A DNA stretch of 64,000 nt, from assembly GCF_006442795.2 (NCBI RefSeq), contig NZ_CP083956.1, positions 1,651,501-1,715,500 on the forward strand, written 5' to 3'. The notes beneath the pieces were generated by a model. The model was given only the letters and a program-made list of their open reading frames with translations. It was not told where the DNA came from and ran no database searches. Position 1 is the first letter of the stretch; each line of letters opens with the position of its first letter. The position numbers and the translations under genes are program-made. Of this stretch, positions 1 through 8,149 are shown piece by piece. This DNA comes from Mesorhizobium sp. B1-1-8 (GTDB lineage: Bacteria > Pseudomonadota > Alphaproteobacteria > Rhizobiales > Rhizobiaceae).

Positions 1-1
1 G

Positions 2-283
2 TTCCGTTGGATCAAACAGCATCTCAAGATACGCAGGTTCCTCGGCAACAACGACAACGCCATCCGCCTGCAGCTCTTCGCCGCCATGATCGCCTATGCG
101 CTGCTGCGCATCGCCGCCCGGACCTACCGCATCGCCATGCCCATCCTGCGCTTCACCGATCTGGTTAGCCAATGCCTGCTCGAGCGCCGAAGAATCGAGG
201 CCATCAACAAGCCGCCTCCGATCAATTCGAGCCGCCGAAGGGATCGAACATCCCCAAACCAGTTGGGCTTCGATTATGAATAA
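2..283 (+). CDS. IS4-type transposase, C-terminal fragment cut by window edge
   Basis: The frame is open from the first bases and stops at 283, giving 93 residues of a longer protein. The opening motif FRWIKQHLKIRRFLG followed by NDNAIRLQ is typical of the end of IS4-family DDE transposases; its lysine would be the last residue of the YREK signature, so the catalytic aspartates and glutamate lie outside the window. The tail is Arg/Pro/Ser rich with no clear domain. No terminal inverted repeat could be paired because the left end is missing. Whether the full element is intact cannot be judged. Confidence 0.75.
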   Translation, partial: FRWIKQHLKIRRFLGNNDNAIRLQLFAAMIAYALLRIAARTYRIAMPILRFTDLVSQCLLERRRIEAINKPPPINSSRRRDRTSPNQLGFDYE

Positions 284-328
284 CTTTCCCCGGACAGCCC
301 TGCCCATAACGGGAGAAGGACAGGATGC

Positions 329-943
329 TTACTTCGCCTTGGAGAGCGCCAGCCACAGCCCGCCGCCGATCAGGAAGCTGCCGCTGATCCTCGACATCAG
401 CTTGACGCGGCTGGCCGACAGCAGGCGCCCGGCGCGACCGGCGGCGAGCGCATAGGTCGAATCCGACATCGCGGCAAAGATCATGGCGGTCAGGCCCATG
501 ACGACGATCTGCAGCGTGTAGTTACCGGCAGGAGCGATGAACTGCGGGAAGAAGGCGCCGAAGAAGACCAGCGTCTTCGGATTGCTGATCGCCACCAGAA
601 AACCCTGCAGGAAAAAGCCGCCGCGCGGTTTCCTTGCCGTTCCGTCGGCGTTCAGCACGCCCTTGGCGCGAAACATCTGCACGCCCATCCACATCAGGTA
701 GGCGGCGCCGATCAGCCTGACCCATTCGAACCAGTGGCCCATGCCGGCGATCAGCGTGTTGAGGCCAATACCGACGATGGCGATCATGATGGCGAGGCCT
801 GCCTGGGTGCCGGCGACATTGGCAAGCCCTGCGCGCGCGCCGTGGCGCATGCTGTTGGCGATGATCAGCGTGACCGTCGGCCCTGGCACCAGGATGATGA
901 CGATGCAGGCGAGAACATAGGTGGCGTAAAGTTCCAGCGACAT
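329..943 (-). CDS. LysE/RhtB family amino-acid exporter
   Basis: The 204-residue product has the usual length and five to six hydrophobic segments of LysE/RhtB exporters, which efflux amino acids or homoserine-lactone-like compounds across the inner membrane. The N-terminal segment carries the family motif PGPTVTLIIANSMRHG, followed by a glycine-rich helix (AGLANVAGTQAG), both diagnostic. The ATG at 943 has a GAGGAA site a few bases upstream. It stands alone: the preceding minus-strand amidase ends about 100 bases upstream. Substrate cannot be inferred. Confidence 0.9.
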   Translation of the reverse strand: MSLELYATYVLACIVIILVPGPTVTLIIANSMRHGARAGLANVAGTQAGLAIMIAIVGIGLNTLIAGMGHWFEWVRLIGAAYLMWMGVQMFRAKGVLNADGTARKPRGGFFLQGFLVAISNPKTLVFFGAFFPQFIAPAGNYTLQIVVMGLTAMIFAAMSDSTYALAAGRAGRLLSASRVKLMSRISGSFLIGGGLWLALSKAK

Positions 944-1041
944 GGGATTTCCTCAACAGGGCGCAGGGATGCGGCTGAGGAAATCAATGCACAGCGCCGT
1001 TGCCGGCGCAAGCCGTCCGGACGTGGCAAGGGCTCTCCAGT

Positions 1042-2493
1042 TCAGCTCGCCCCGGCCCGCCATGGCAGCGTCGCTTCATAGGCAGCGCCGGCTCTCAGCA
1101 CGGCGAGGTCGCCGCGCGGCCGCCCGATCAGCTGCATGCCCATCGGCCTGCCTCTTTCGTCGAAGCCGGCCGGCACGTTGAGCGCCGGACAGCCGCCCAA
1201 AGTGGCGAAGGCGGAGACCTGCATCCAGCGGTGATAGCTGTCCATGGTGCGGCCGGCGACCTCGCGCGGCCAGTGGGTGGCGACCTCGAAGGGAAAGACC
1301 TGGGCGGTCGGCAGGGCGATGAGGTCGAAGCGCTCGAACAGAGACAGCAGCGTCCGATGCCAGGAGGTGCGCCTGACGGTGGCGGCGTGGACCTGCGGCG
1401 CGGTGAGGCGCATCGCCTGCTCTACTTCCCATATAGCTTCCGGTTTCAGCAGCTTCCGCTTCGCCGGATCGTCATAGTGCGCTTTCAGCGCGCAGCCACT
1501 GCTTGCCTGGCGCAGCGTAACGAAGGCCTGCCACAAGGCCTCGAAATCGCCATCCGGCACCAGCGCTTCGCTTCCGTAGGATGCGTCGGCGAAGCGGGCG
1601 AGGGCGGCCTCGCAGAGATCGAGGATGCCGGGCTCCATCGGCAACTGGCCTTCGAGATTGCCGAGCCAGGCAATGCGACCGCCGGACGCCTTCGTCTCCA
1701 GGCCTTCGAGAAACGAACCCTGCCTGTCATGCGACAGCGGTGCCCGAGGATGATAGCCGGCCTGCTCCTCGAGGAGGAGCGCAACATCGCGCACGCTGCG
1801 GCCCATCGGCCCTTCGACGCCCATCTGCGCCTGGAAGACCTCGATGTCGGGCCCGGCCGGCACCAGCCCTTGCGACGGTCGGAAACCATAAACGTTGTTA
1901 TAGGCGGCCGGATTGCGCAGCGAGCCGCCGAAATCGCTGCCGTCGGCGACAGGCACCATGTCGAGCGCCAGCGCCACCGCGGCGCCGCCACTCGAGCCGC
2001 CGGCGGTGAGTGCCGGATCGAAGGCGTTGAGCGTCGGACCGAAGACCGGATTGTAGGTGTTGGAGCCCAGCCCGAATTCCGGGACATTGGTCTTGCCGAT
2101 GATGATGGCGCCGGCCTCGCGAAGGCGCTCGACGAAGAAGTCATCCTCGCCGGGGACGAAGTCGGCGAAGATTGGCGAGCCGAAAGTGGTCCTCAGGCCC
2201 GTGGTCAGGGCCAGATCCTTGATCGCGATCGGCAGCCCGAACAGCGACCCAGTCTGCTGGCCACCGGCCAGATGCGCGTCGGCTCGATCGGCCTCGGCCA
2301 GGATATCGGCGCGCTCGCGCAGCGAGACGATGGCGTTGACCAGCGGGTTCACCGCCTCGATGCGGTCGAGGAAGGCGGCGACCACCTCGCGCACCGACAG
2401 GCGCCTTTGCCTGATCGCATCGGCAAGATCGACTGCGGACTGGCGGCAGATGTCGCCGGCCGGCGGTACGGCATGTTTTGTCGAAGGGCGCAT
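1042..2493 (-). CDS. Amidase (amidase signature family)
   Basis: This 483-residue protein belongs to the amidase signature family, which hydrolyses amide bonds with a Ser-cisSer-Lys triad. Lys appears in LPIAIKDLALTTG, the glycine/serine loop in GGSSGGAAVALAL, and the cis-Ser region in GSDFGGSLRNPA. The open frame extends upstream to 2655, but the start is placed at ATG 2493, which follows the ribokinase stop by only five bases; the upstream extension lies inside that gene in another frame. Coupling with the ribokinase suggests one transcript and possibly a shared pathway, for example nucleoside or ureide salvage. That is inference and the substrate is unknown. Confidence 0.88.
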   Translation of the reverse strand: MRPSTKHAVPPAGDICRQSAVDLADAIRQRRLSVREVVAAFLDRIEAVNPLVNAIVSLRERADILAEADRADAHLAGGQQTGSLFGLPIAIKDLALTTGLRTTFGSPIFADFVPGEDDFFVERLREAGAIIIGKTNVPEFGLGSNTYNPVFGPTLNAFDPALTAGGSSGGAAVALALDMVPVADGSDFGGSLRNPAAYNNVYGFRPSQGLVPAGPDIEVFQAQMGVEGPMGRSVRDVALLLEEQAGYHPRAPLSHDRQGSFLEGLETKASGGRIAWLGNLEGQLPMEPGILDLCEAALARFADASYGSEALVPDGDFEALWQAFVTLRQASSGCALKAHYDDPAKRKLLKPEAIWEVEQAMRLTAPQVHAATVRRTSWHRTLLSLFERFDLIALPTAQVFPFEVATHWPREVAGRTMDSYHRWMQVSAFATLGGCPALNVPAGFDERGRPMGMQLIGRPRGDLAVLRAGAAYEATLPWRAGAS

Positions 2494-2498
2494 CGCCG

Positions 2499-3401
2499 TC
2501 ACCGCACGGCCAAGGCGGCGTCGACATCCTTCGCCAGCGGAATTGCAGGCTGCGCGCCGGGCTTCAGGCAAGCCAGCGAACCGGCCGCGGCAGCGCGCGC
2601 CAGTGCCTGTTCGAGCGGCAGGCCGGACGACAGCCCGGCGCCGAAATAGCCGCAAAAGGTGTCGCCGGCGCCGACCGTGTCGACCGGGATGATCCTCAGC
2701 GCCGGAACGGTCAGGAATTGCTCCGGGGTGGCGGCCAGGACGCCGTCGCCGCCAAGCGTGACGACGACGGTGCGGCCGGTCCTGGCCGCAAAGTCGAGCA
2801 TGCGCGCCGGCCGGTCGCGCCCGGAGAGCGACAGCGCCTCGCCATAAAGGTCGAATTCGGTTTCGTTGGCGACGGCGTAGTCGGCCTTGCCGAGAAAGCC
2901 AGCAGCCTCGACACGGAAAGGCGCGGTGTTGAGCACGCTGACGGCGCCCACCGCACGCGCGGCGTCGAGCGTGGCTTCGACCGTCTGCAGAGGGATCTCG
3001 TGCTGCAAAAGCACGACATCGCCCCTTTTCAGAAAGGCCTTGGCAAGGTCGCCCGGCACGACCGAATCGTTGGCGCCGGGCACCACGGCGATGACGTTCT
3101 CGCCGTCGGCGCCGACCAGGATCAGCGCGGTGCCGGTCGAGGCAAAGCTCTCGCCGACGCCGGAAAGATCGACATTGCCGGCCCTGAGCAGCGCCAGCGC
3201 CTCGGCGGCGAAGCTATCCTTGCCGACAGCGCCGACCAGGCGGACCGGGGCGCCGGCGCGGGCGGCGGCCAGCGCCTGGTTGGCGCCCTTGCCGCCGGGG
3301 GCTGTGGTGAAGCTGGAGCCGCGCACCGTCTCGCCGGGTTCCGGCAAGCGGTCGACATTGGCGATGAGGTCGAGGTTTATCGAGCCGACAACGATGATCA
3401 A
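2499..3401 (-). CDS. rbsK: Ribokinase-type PfkB carbohydrate kinase
   Basis: The 300-residue PfkB-family kinase would phosphorylate ribose (or a similar sugar) with ATP in the cytosol. The N-terminal substrate motif GGKGANQALAAARAG and the C-terminal DTVGAGDTFCGYFGAGL (catalytic Asp and anion hole) are both complete. The N-terminus IIVVGSINLDL is typical of ribokinase. The start is a TTG at 3401 with AGGAGG at 3408-3413, which decides it. A perfect 19-bp hairpin lies one base upstream of that Shine-Dalgarno. The gene is followed five bases later by the amidase. No ribose transporter is adjacent. Confidence 0.88.
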   Translation of the reverse strand: MIIVVGSINLDLIANVDRLPEPGETVRGSSFTTAPGGKGANQALAAARAGAPVRLVGAVGKDSFAAEALALLRAGNVDLSGVGESFASTGTALILVGADGENVIAVVPGANDSVVPGDLAKAFLKRGDVVLLQHEIPLQTVEATLDAARAVGAVSVLNTAPFRVEAAGFLGKADYAVANETEFDLYGEALSLSGRDRPARMLDFAARTGRTVVVTLGGDGVLAATPEQFLTVPALRIIPVDTVGAGDTFCGYFGAGLSSGLPLEQALARAAAAGSLACLKPGAQPAIPLAKDVDAALAVR

Positions 3402-3414
3402 GAAGCGCCTCCTG

Positions 3415-3456
3415 CTGGAGAGGGTCAGCCTTCGATTGAAGGCTGACCCTCTCCAG
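3415..3456 (-). promoter_or_regulatory. Perfect 19-bp hairpin in the rbsK 5' leader
   Basis: Two 19-base arms (CTGGAGAGGGTCAGCCTTC and its exact complement) flank a four-base GATT loop. In the minus-strand transcript the stem ends one base before the AGGAGG of the ribokinase gene. There is no U-run after it, so a simple intrinsic terminator is unlikely. It could control ribosome access or RNA stability, or be a mobile palindrome. Confidence 0.7.
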
Positions 3457-3460
3457 GTAT

Positions 3461-3515
3461 TTGCTTTTTACGCAATTCCCGACGGAAAACCGCTAACACT
3501 TTTCCTGGAATCGCT
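3461..3515. repeat. Palindromic intergenic repeat, GACGGAAAACCGCT family
   Basis: The segment carries ACGCAATTCCCGACGGAAAACCGC, split here as ACGCAATTCC and GACGGAAAACCGC, then CACTTTTCCTGGAAT. The AATTCC and GGAAT ends form an imperfect stem. Related copies lie at 8069-8139, 24308-24370, 41892-41943 and 56390-56442. Confidence 0.8.
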
Positions 3516-3591
3516 GACTAAGCAGGAGGCTAGCCGTAAAGAGTGTCCGTTGCCAGATCACGCCGGCTGGAAGCGCGGCTTCTATCGGCAT

Positions 3592-4497
3592 TCAGTGCGC
3601 AACCTGACCCGCCTCCCAACCGAGGATGGCGCGCTTGCGCGTCAGGCCCCAGTGATAGCCCGTAAGCGCACCGGACTTGCCGAGCGCCCGATGGCAAGGC
3701 ACGACGAAGGACATCGGGTTGGCGCCGACCGCGGCACCGACCGCACGACTTGCGGTAGGATGGCCGATGCTGGCCGCGATCGAAGAATAGGTGCAAGCCT
3801 TGCCCATCGGGATGCGCAACAGCGCTTCCCAGACGCGCAGCTGAAAGTCGGTGCCGATCATCACCACGCGCAGCGGCTGGTCGGCGCGCCACAGCGTCGG
3901 GTCGAAGACACGCGCCGCATAAGGCTGGGTGGCGGACATATCCTCGACATAAGTGGCGTTCGGCCAGCGGCCGGACATGTCGGCGAAGGCCGCCCGCTCG
4001 CCGCCCGCATCGCAGAAGGCGAGGCCCGCCAGACCGCGGTCGGTGACCATGACCAGAGCAATGCCGAAGGGCGAGATGTGGTAACCGTAGCGGATAGTGA
4101 GGCCGGCGCCCCTGGTCTTGTAGTCGCCCGGCGACATCGCTTCGTGGGTGACGAAGAGATCGTGCAGCCGGCCGGGTCCCGACATGCCGAGTTCGAACGA
4201 GGTCTCCAGCAGCGGCATGCCGGAATCGAGCAGCCTGCGGGCATGGTCGAGGGTGACCGCCTGCAGGAAGGCCTTGGGCGACAGGCCGGCCCAGCGGGTG
4301 AACAGCTTCTGCAGGCCGGTCGGCGTCTCGCCGACCGCCTCGGCCAGGACCTCCAGCGAGGGCTGGTCGCGATAGTCGAGACTGATCTTCTCGATGGCGC
4401 GGCGCACGACTTCGTAGTCGCTGCCTTCAGGAGTGATGTCGTTTTGCAAGATCGCTGACGGTTTCATCTGCGTATTCATGGTCATCTGGGCGTTCAT
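3592..4497 (-). CDS. Ada-like AraC HTH / methylated-DNA cysteine methyltransferase
   Basis: The 301-residue protein combines an AraC-type helix-turn-helix (about residues 35-125) with an O6-alkylguanine-DNA alkyltransferase domain (about 135-301). The alkyl-acceptor cysteine sits in VVPCHRALG (Cys about 268), and the DNA-binding segment GHPTASRAVGAAVGANP is present. It repairs O6-alkylguanine by suicidal transfer and may activate genes. The N-terminal zinc domain of E. coli Ada, which repairs phosphotriesters, is missing. The ATG at 4497 follows AGGAGATATTGCC; an in-frame upstream ATG at 4548 has no such site. It is divergent from the methyltransferase. Confidence 0.9.
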   Translation of the reverse strand: MNAQMTMNTQMKPSAILQNDITPEGSDYEVVRRAIEKISLDYRDQPSLEVLAEAVGETPTGLQKLFTRWAGLSPKAFLQAVTLDHARRLLDSGMPLLETSFELGMSGPGRLHDLFVTHEAMSPGDYKTRGAGLTIRYGYHISPFGIALVMVTDRGLAGLAFCDAGGERAAFADMSGRWPNATYVEDMSATQPYAARVFDPTLWRADQPLRVVMIGTDFQLRVWEALLRIPMGKACTYSSIAASIGHPTASRAVGAAVGANPMSFVVPCHRALGKSGALTGYHWGLTRKRAILGWEAGQVAH

Positions 4498-4612
4498 GGC
4501 AATATCTCCTTGACCGCGAATATCGTTCTTCCAGCGCTTTGCCACCACCCGAAACTTGCCTTCCCGCCGTCCATACCCAGATAGAGCTGGCTTCGAACCG
4601 ACGAGGGCAATT

Positions 4613-5428
4613 GTGGCCGGCGAAAAGGTAAATCTGACCGGGGCCAGGGAGACTTTGCTGATGACGCTCTACGGCAAGGCGCTGGAGAGCCGGCTGCCCC
4701 ATTCGCTGCTCAAGGATCGCATCGCCGACGAGGCGGTGCGCAAGATCGATTATGATTTCGCCAAGCTGAAGGTCGACGGCAATCTCGGCATAGGCTTCGC
4801 CATCAGAGCCAAGACGCTGGACATCGGTGTCCAGGACTTTCTCGCCAGAAATCCCGATGCCATCGTGCTGCACCTGGGGTGCGGGCTCGACACGCGCGTC
4901 TTTCGCGTCGACCCGCCGCAAGGCGTGGACTGGTTCGATATCGACTATCCTGAAGTCATCGAACTCAGGCACAGGCTTTACCCGTCCCGTGATAATTATC
5001 ATCTGGTCGCCTCATCGGTAACCGAGCCGGGTTGGCTGGCGGCAGTGCCCCGCAACCGCCCGGCCGTGGTGGTGGCGGAAGGATTGACGCCCTATCTCCC
5101 CGCAGCCGAGGGGCCGCGCCTGCTCTCGCGACTCGTCTCGCATCTTGCCGGCGGCGAGCTGGTGTTCGACGCCTACAGCCGGTTCGGGCTGATGCTGATG
5201 CGTCTCAATCCAGCGATCAAAGCGACGGGCGCCGAGGTTCACTGGGCAATCGAGGATCCGCGTGAATTGGAACGAGCCATCCCGAAGCTTCGGTTTATCG
5301 AGGAGATCCCAGGCTACAAGCCGGAGCAAGGGGCTCGCATGAGCTGGTCCGCGCGATTGTTCATTGGTATTTGGAAGCTTATCCCGCCGATGCGGAAGGT
5401 CGGCAGGTTACTTCGCTATCGATTCTGA
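4613..5428 (+). CDS. LCMT/TcmP-type SAM-dependent O-methyltransferase
   Basis: The protein of about 271 residues resembles the leucine-carboxyl-methyltransferase-like family (TcmP, Ppm1). It opens EKVNLTGARETLLMTLYGKALESR, quoted here in part as VNLTGARETLLMTLYGKA, and has the SAM-binding motif VLHLGCGLDTRVFRVDPP followed by DIDYPEVIELR. The substrate is unknown. The GTG at 4613 has GAGGG eight bases upstream and places the conserved motif near the N-terminus; an ATG at 4556 in the same frame is the alternative and would add 19 residues. It is divergent from the Ada-like gene and is followed by a palindromic repeat. Confidence 0.8.
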   Translation: MAGEKVNLTGARETLLMTLYGKALESRLPHSLLKDRIADEAVRKIDYDFAKLKVDGNLGIGFAIRAKTLDIGVQDFLARNPDAIVLHLGCGLDTRVFRVDPPQGVDWFDIDYPEVIELRHRLYPSRDNYHLVASSVTEPGWLAAVPRNRPAVVVAEGLTPYLPAAEGPRLLSRLVSHLAGGELVFDAYSRFGLMLMRLNPAIKATGAEVHWAIEDPRELERAIPKLRFIEEIPGYKPEQGARMSWSARLFIGIWKLIPPMRKVGRLLRYRF

Positions 5429-5445
5429 GGGGGTCGCTTTGTTTT

Positions 5446-5495
5446 GAGCATGATCTTGTCCGAAAAACCGGTAGCCACTTTTCGGGATCATGCTC
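5446..5495. repeat. Palindromic repeat GAGCATGATC...GATCATGCTC
   Basis: The arms GAGCATGATC and GATCATGCTC enclose CCGAAAA and TTTTCGG-type inner arms, forming a long interrupted stem. The element reaches the stop codon of the DUF2244 gene and lies between two convergent genes, so it may also act as a bidirectional terminator. This form is common between rhizobial genes. Confidence 0.8.
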
Positions 5496-5988
5496 AGCGA
5501 ACCTTGGCGGTCGCCAATGCGCGCGAAAAGGCGGTGGCGAAGCTTTCGCGGGAATCGGGGTCCAGGAACCCGCCGATCGACACACTTTCCCCTTGTGCCT
5601 CCACAGCCATTCTTGTGATGCCGATCTCGGCATGGCGGGCGATCGAAAACCGTGTCCAGAACGGGTTGAAATGATGCGCCACCGAGCGGCCGGACGGCGC
5701 GGTCTTGCGGATGTCGAGGCTGGTGCGCGACACCGATATCTCCTCGCGGGCACGCGCGGCGCGGTAATTGGCGCGAAAGGCGACATAGACGGCGGCCACG
5801 TCGAGGCCGCAGAAGCCGAAGACCGGCCAGGCGCCGTGCGCCAGGAAGAACGCGCCGGTAACCAGCCAGCCGAACAGCAGCGCGCCCATCAGGATCATGA
5901 AGCCGGTGCGGCCGAGGGAGCGGTGGGGTGTCAGCAAGGCCTGGAAGAATGGCTCGTCGGCCTGGAACGAGGCGTTTGTGTCGCTCAT
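5494..5988 (-). CDS. DUF2244 integral membrane protein
   Basis: This 164-residue protein matches the DUF2244 family: two adjacent hydrophobic segments (about residues 27-70) followed by a cytosolic beta-rich domain containing FNPFWTRFSIARHAE and a GxFLDPDSRESFATAF motif. The family's function is not known; members often sit near nth in rhizobia, as here. The start ATG at 5988 is divergent from the endonuclease III start, with only 22 bases between them, so the promoters must overlap. The stop is inside a palindromic repeat. Confidence 0.85.
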   Translation of the reverse strand: MSDTNASFQADEPFFQALLTPHRSLGRTGFMILMGALLFGWLVTGAFFLAHGAWPVFGFCGLDVAAVYVAFRANYRAARAREEISVSRTSLDIRKTAPSGRSVAHHFNPFWTRFSIARHAEIGITRMAVEAQGESVSIGGFLDPDSRESFATAFSRALATAKVR

Positions 5989-6010
5989 GCGGGAATATTA
6001 TAGGAAGGGA

Positions 6011-6817
6011 ATGGCGCCTCCCAAGTCCAAAAAATCCTTGCCCGTCAAAAAATCATCGGCATCCAGCTCGGGCGGCCGCGCCAAAGCGAGCGCTCGGCCG
6101 CGAAAAGGTGCAACGCGCTCGCTCTACAGCCCGGCCGAGGTGCATGAGATCTTCCGGCGCTTTAGCGTGCAGCGGCCAGAGCCGAAGGGCGAGCTCCACT
6201 ACGTCAACCCCTTCACGCTGCTGATCGCCGTGGTGCTGTCGGCGCAGGCGACCGATGCCGGCGTCAACAAGGCGACAAAGGCGTTGTTCGAGGTGGCCGA
6301 TACGCCACAGAAGATGGTTTCGCTAGGCGAGGCGAAGGTCGGCGACTATATCCGCTCCGTCGGGCTTTGGCGCAACAAGGCCAAGAACGTCATCGCGCTG
6401 TCGAAGGCATTGATCGACGACCATGGCGGCAAGGTGCCTGAGGGCCGCGACGAACTGGTCAAGCTGCCCGGCGTCGGGCGCAAGACCGCCAATGTCGTGC
6501 TCAATGTCGCCTTCGGTCAACATACGATGGCGGTCGACACGCATATCTTCCGCATTGGCAACCGGATCGGGTTGGCGCCCGGCAAGACGCCGGAACAGGT
6601 CGAGGAGGGGCTGCTGAAGGTCATCCCGGCCGAGTATATGCGCCATGCGCATCACTGGCTGATCCTGCATGGCCGCTATGTCTGCAAGGCGCGCAAGCCC
6701 GATTGCCCGGTCTGCGTGATTGCCGACATCTGCAAGTCGGACGAGAAGACGACGAGCGTGCCGGCTCCGCTGGTGGAGATCAAGCCGCTCGACGTCGTCG
6801 CCGGCGAAATTCAGTAG
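6011..6817 (+). CDS. nth: Endonuclease III (DNA glycosylase/AP lyase)
   Basis: The 268-residue product removes oxidised pyrimidines and cleaves abasic sites in base-excision repair. It has the helix-hairpin-helix LPGVGRKTANVVLNVAFG with the catalytic Lys, the catalytic Asp in VDTHIFRIGNR, and the C-X6-C-X2-C-X5-C [4Fe-4S] cluster (CKARKPDCPVCVIADIC). A Lys/Ser-rich N-terminal extension of about 45 residues (KKSLPVKKSSAS) exceeds the E. coli enzyme. The ATG at 6011 follows AGGAAGGGA; upstream in-frame starts lie inside the divergent gene. Its stop overlaps that of the convergent DUF2214 gene. Confidence 0.95.
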   Translation: MAPPKSKKSLPVKKSSASSSGGRAKASARPRKGATRSLYSPAEVHEIFRRFSVQRPEPKGELHYVNPFTLLIAVVLSAQATDAGVNKATKALFEVADTPQKMVSLGEAKVGDYIRSVGLWRNKAKNVIALSKALIDDHGGKVPEGRDELVKLPGVGRKTANVVLNVAFGQHTMAVDTHIFRIGNRIGLAPGKTPEQVEEGLLKVIPAEYMRHAHHWLILHGRYVCKARKPDCPVCVIADICKSDEKTTSVPAPLVEIKPLDVVAGEIQ

Positions 6818-7266
6818 CCGTAGCCGCGCGCCATCGCCCCGGCGAAGACCGGGATCAGCAGGAAGACGACGGCTTGCGCCCGGATATAGGTCTGTACCGA
6901 CGCGAGTTCGGCCGCCGGCACTGCGAAGGACGGATTGGCGGTTGCCTGCCGGTTCCAAGAGATGAAGCGGACGGTCGGGACGATCGACAGCAGGCCGACG
7001 GTGGCGAAGGCCGCCATCTTCGCCCAGAACACCCAGTTGTGGACATAGAATTCCCAGCCCTTCAGGCCGTAGATGACGCGGCCGATGCCGACAACGATGA
7101 TCAGCCCGGCAATGATGCCGTAGTGACGGTCGATGTCGGCCAGCCGCCGGATCGTCGGCGTCGCCAGTTCGCCGCGGATCAGAACCGACTCCATGCCGAT
7201 GATCGCGGCCAGCGAAAACACCAGGAGATGATGGGCGATTGCCAGGACGAGATCGGTGGTGTCCAT
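6811..7266 (-). CDS. DUF2214 membrane protein
   Basis: The 151-residue protein has four predicted membrane helices and the DUF2214 pattern: an early HHLLVFSLAAIIGMES helix, RLADIDRHYGIIAGLIIVVG, and KGWEFYVHNWVFWAKM. The function of this family is unknown. ATG 7266 has AGGAAG just upstream, so the 44 extra residues of the longer open frame (to 7398) are not needed. It converges on nth with a seven-base overlap of the two ends. No operon partner is visible. Confidence 0.85.
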   Translation of the reverse strand: MDTTDLVLAIAHHLLVFSLAAIIGMESVLIRGELATPTIRRLADIDRHYGIIAGLIIVVGIGRVIYGLKGWEFYVHNWVFWAKMAAFATVGLLSIVPTVRFISWNRQATANPSFAVPAAELASVQTYIRAQAVVFLLIPVFAGAMARGYGY

Positions 7267-7470
7267 GCGTCTTCCTTCCTGTCGAACGGTTCTCGGATGG
7301 GCGGATCTGTGGCGGGCTGGTTGAGCCGGTCGCGAAGGTAGCATTGTTGAGCGAAATTCCCACGCCGGCCGCGATTTCCTGGCGCTGGAGGATGACATGC
7401 CCCGCCTTGGCCCTTGCCCGGCCCGGACAATTTGCTACGCGCGCCGGGTAGATCAGCGAGGCATTTTGCC

Positions 7471-8016
7471 ATGGGCAATCCGCACTGCGTACCGGTCCTC
7501 GAGACGGAGCGAACCATCCTCAGAGCGCATAGGCTCGATGATTTCGATGCTTACGCCGCCATGTGGGCCGAGCCCGCCGTCACCCGTTTCATCGGCGGCA
7601 AGCCGCGCACGCGGGAGGAAAGCTGGATGCGCTTCTTGCGCCATGCCGGGCTGTGGTCGCTGATCGGCTATGGATTCTGGGCCGTCGAGGAGAAAGCGAC
7701 CGGCCGCTTCATAGGCGAAGTCGGTTTCCACGATCTCAAGCGTGCCATCGAGCCGTCGATCGAAGGCATTCCGGAAGCGGGCTGGGCGCTGGCGCCGGAA
7801 GCCCAGGGACGCGGTTTCGCGACCGAGATCGTTGGCCGCGTCCTGGCCTGGGGCGACAAGGCATTCGACCGCGCGAAAACCGTCTGCATCATCGATCCGG
7901 AAAACACCGCCTCGCTGAACGTCGCGACCAAATGCGGCTACCGCGAAAAGCTGCGCACCACCTATCACGAAGCGGCGACGATCCTGCTTGAACGGCAGGC
8001 CAGGCCTGGTTCCTAA
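7471..8016 (+). CDS. GNAT family N-acetyltransferase (RimJ/RimL type)
   Basis: This 181-residue acetyltransferase begins with the RimJ/RimL-like strand LETERTILRAHRLDDFDAYA. It has the acetyl-CoA-binding motif A region EAGWALAPEAQGRGFATEIV (Q/R-x-x-G-x-G/A equivalent QGRGFA), and ends with the N-x-A-S/T-x-x-x-x-x-K-x-G-F/Y motif (ENTASLNVATKCGYR). The target (protein N-terminus, antibiotic or metabolite) cannot be read from sequence. The ATG at 7471 follows GCGAGG; a longer in-frame start at 7414 is possible. A large hairpin plus palindromic repeat follows the stop at once. Confidence 0.88.
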   Translation: MGNPHCVPVLETERTILRAHRLDDFDAYAAMWAEPAVTRFIGGKPRTREESWMRFLRHAGLWSLIGYGFWAVEEKATGRFIGEVGFHDLKRAIEPSIEGIPEAGWALAPEAQGRGFATEIVGRVLAWGDKAFDRAKTVCIIDPENTASLNVATKCGYREKLRTTYHEAATILLERQARPGS

Positions 8017-8020
8017 AACC

Positions 8021-8139
8021 TAGAGCGGTTCAGCGTTTGATAGAATCGCTGACCCGCTCTAAGTGTTTGTTTTGACGCAATTCCGGACGGAAAACCGCTA
8101 CGCACTTTTCCTGGAATTGCGCTAAAGCATGTCGCGTGA
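8021..8139. repeat. Hairpin plus GACGGAAAACCGCT palindromic repeat
   Basis: A stem-loop with arms TAGAGCGGTTCAGCG and CGCTGACCCGCTCTA spans 8021-8061 and follows the GNAT stop by four bases, so it may serve as terminator. A copy of the ACGCAATTCCGGACGGAAAACC element follows (about 8069-8125), then GCATGTCGCGTGAA, which is one arm of the hairpin seen complete at 24370-24406. Confidence 0.8.
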
Positions 8140-8149
8140 ATTTTGTGGA

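Noticed and set aside
1000..2649. 549-codon plus-strand ORF opposite the amidase and ribokinase
   Set aside because: It is antisense to two genes with complete catalytic motifs, and its translation is low-complexity Arg/Gly/Asp-rich with no domain.
8021..8061. Stem-loop considered as a small RNA gene
   Set aside because: The same arrangement with the same neighbouring repeat recurs at 56337, so it is part of a dispersed repeat; no promoter was seen.
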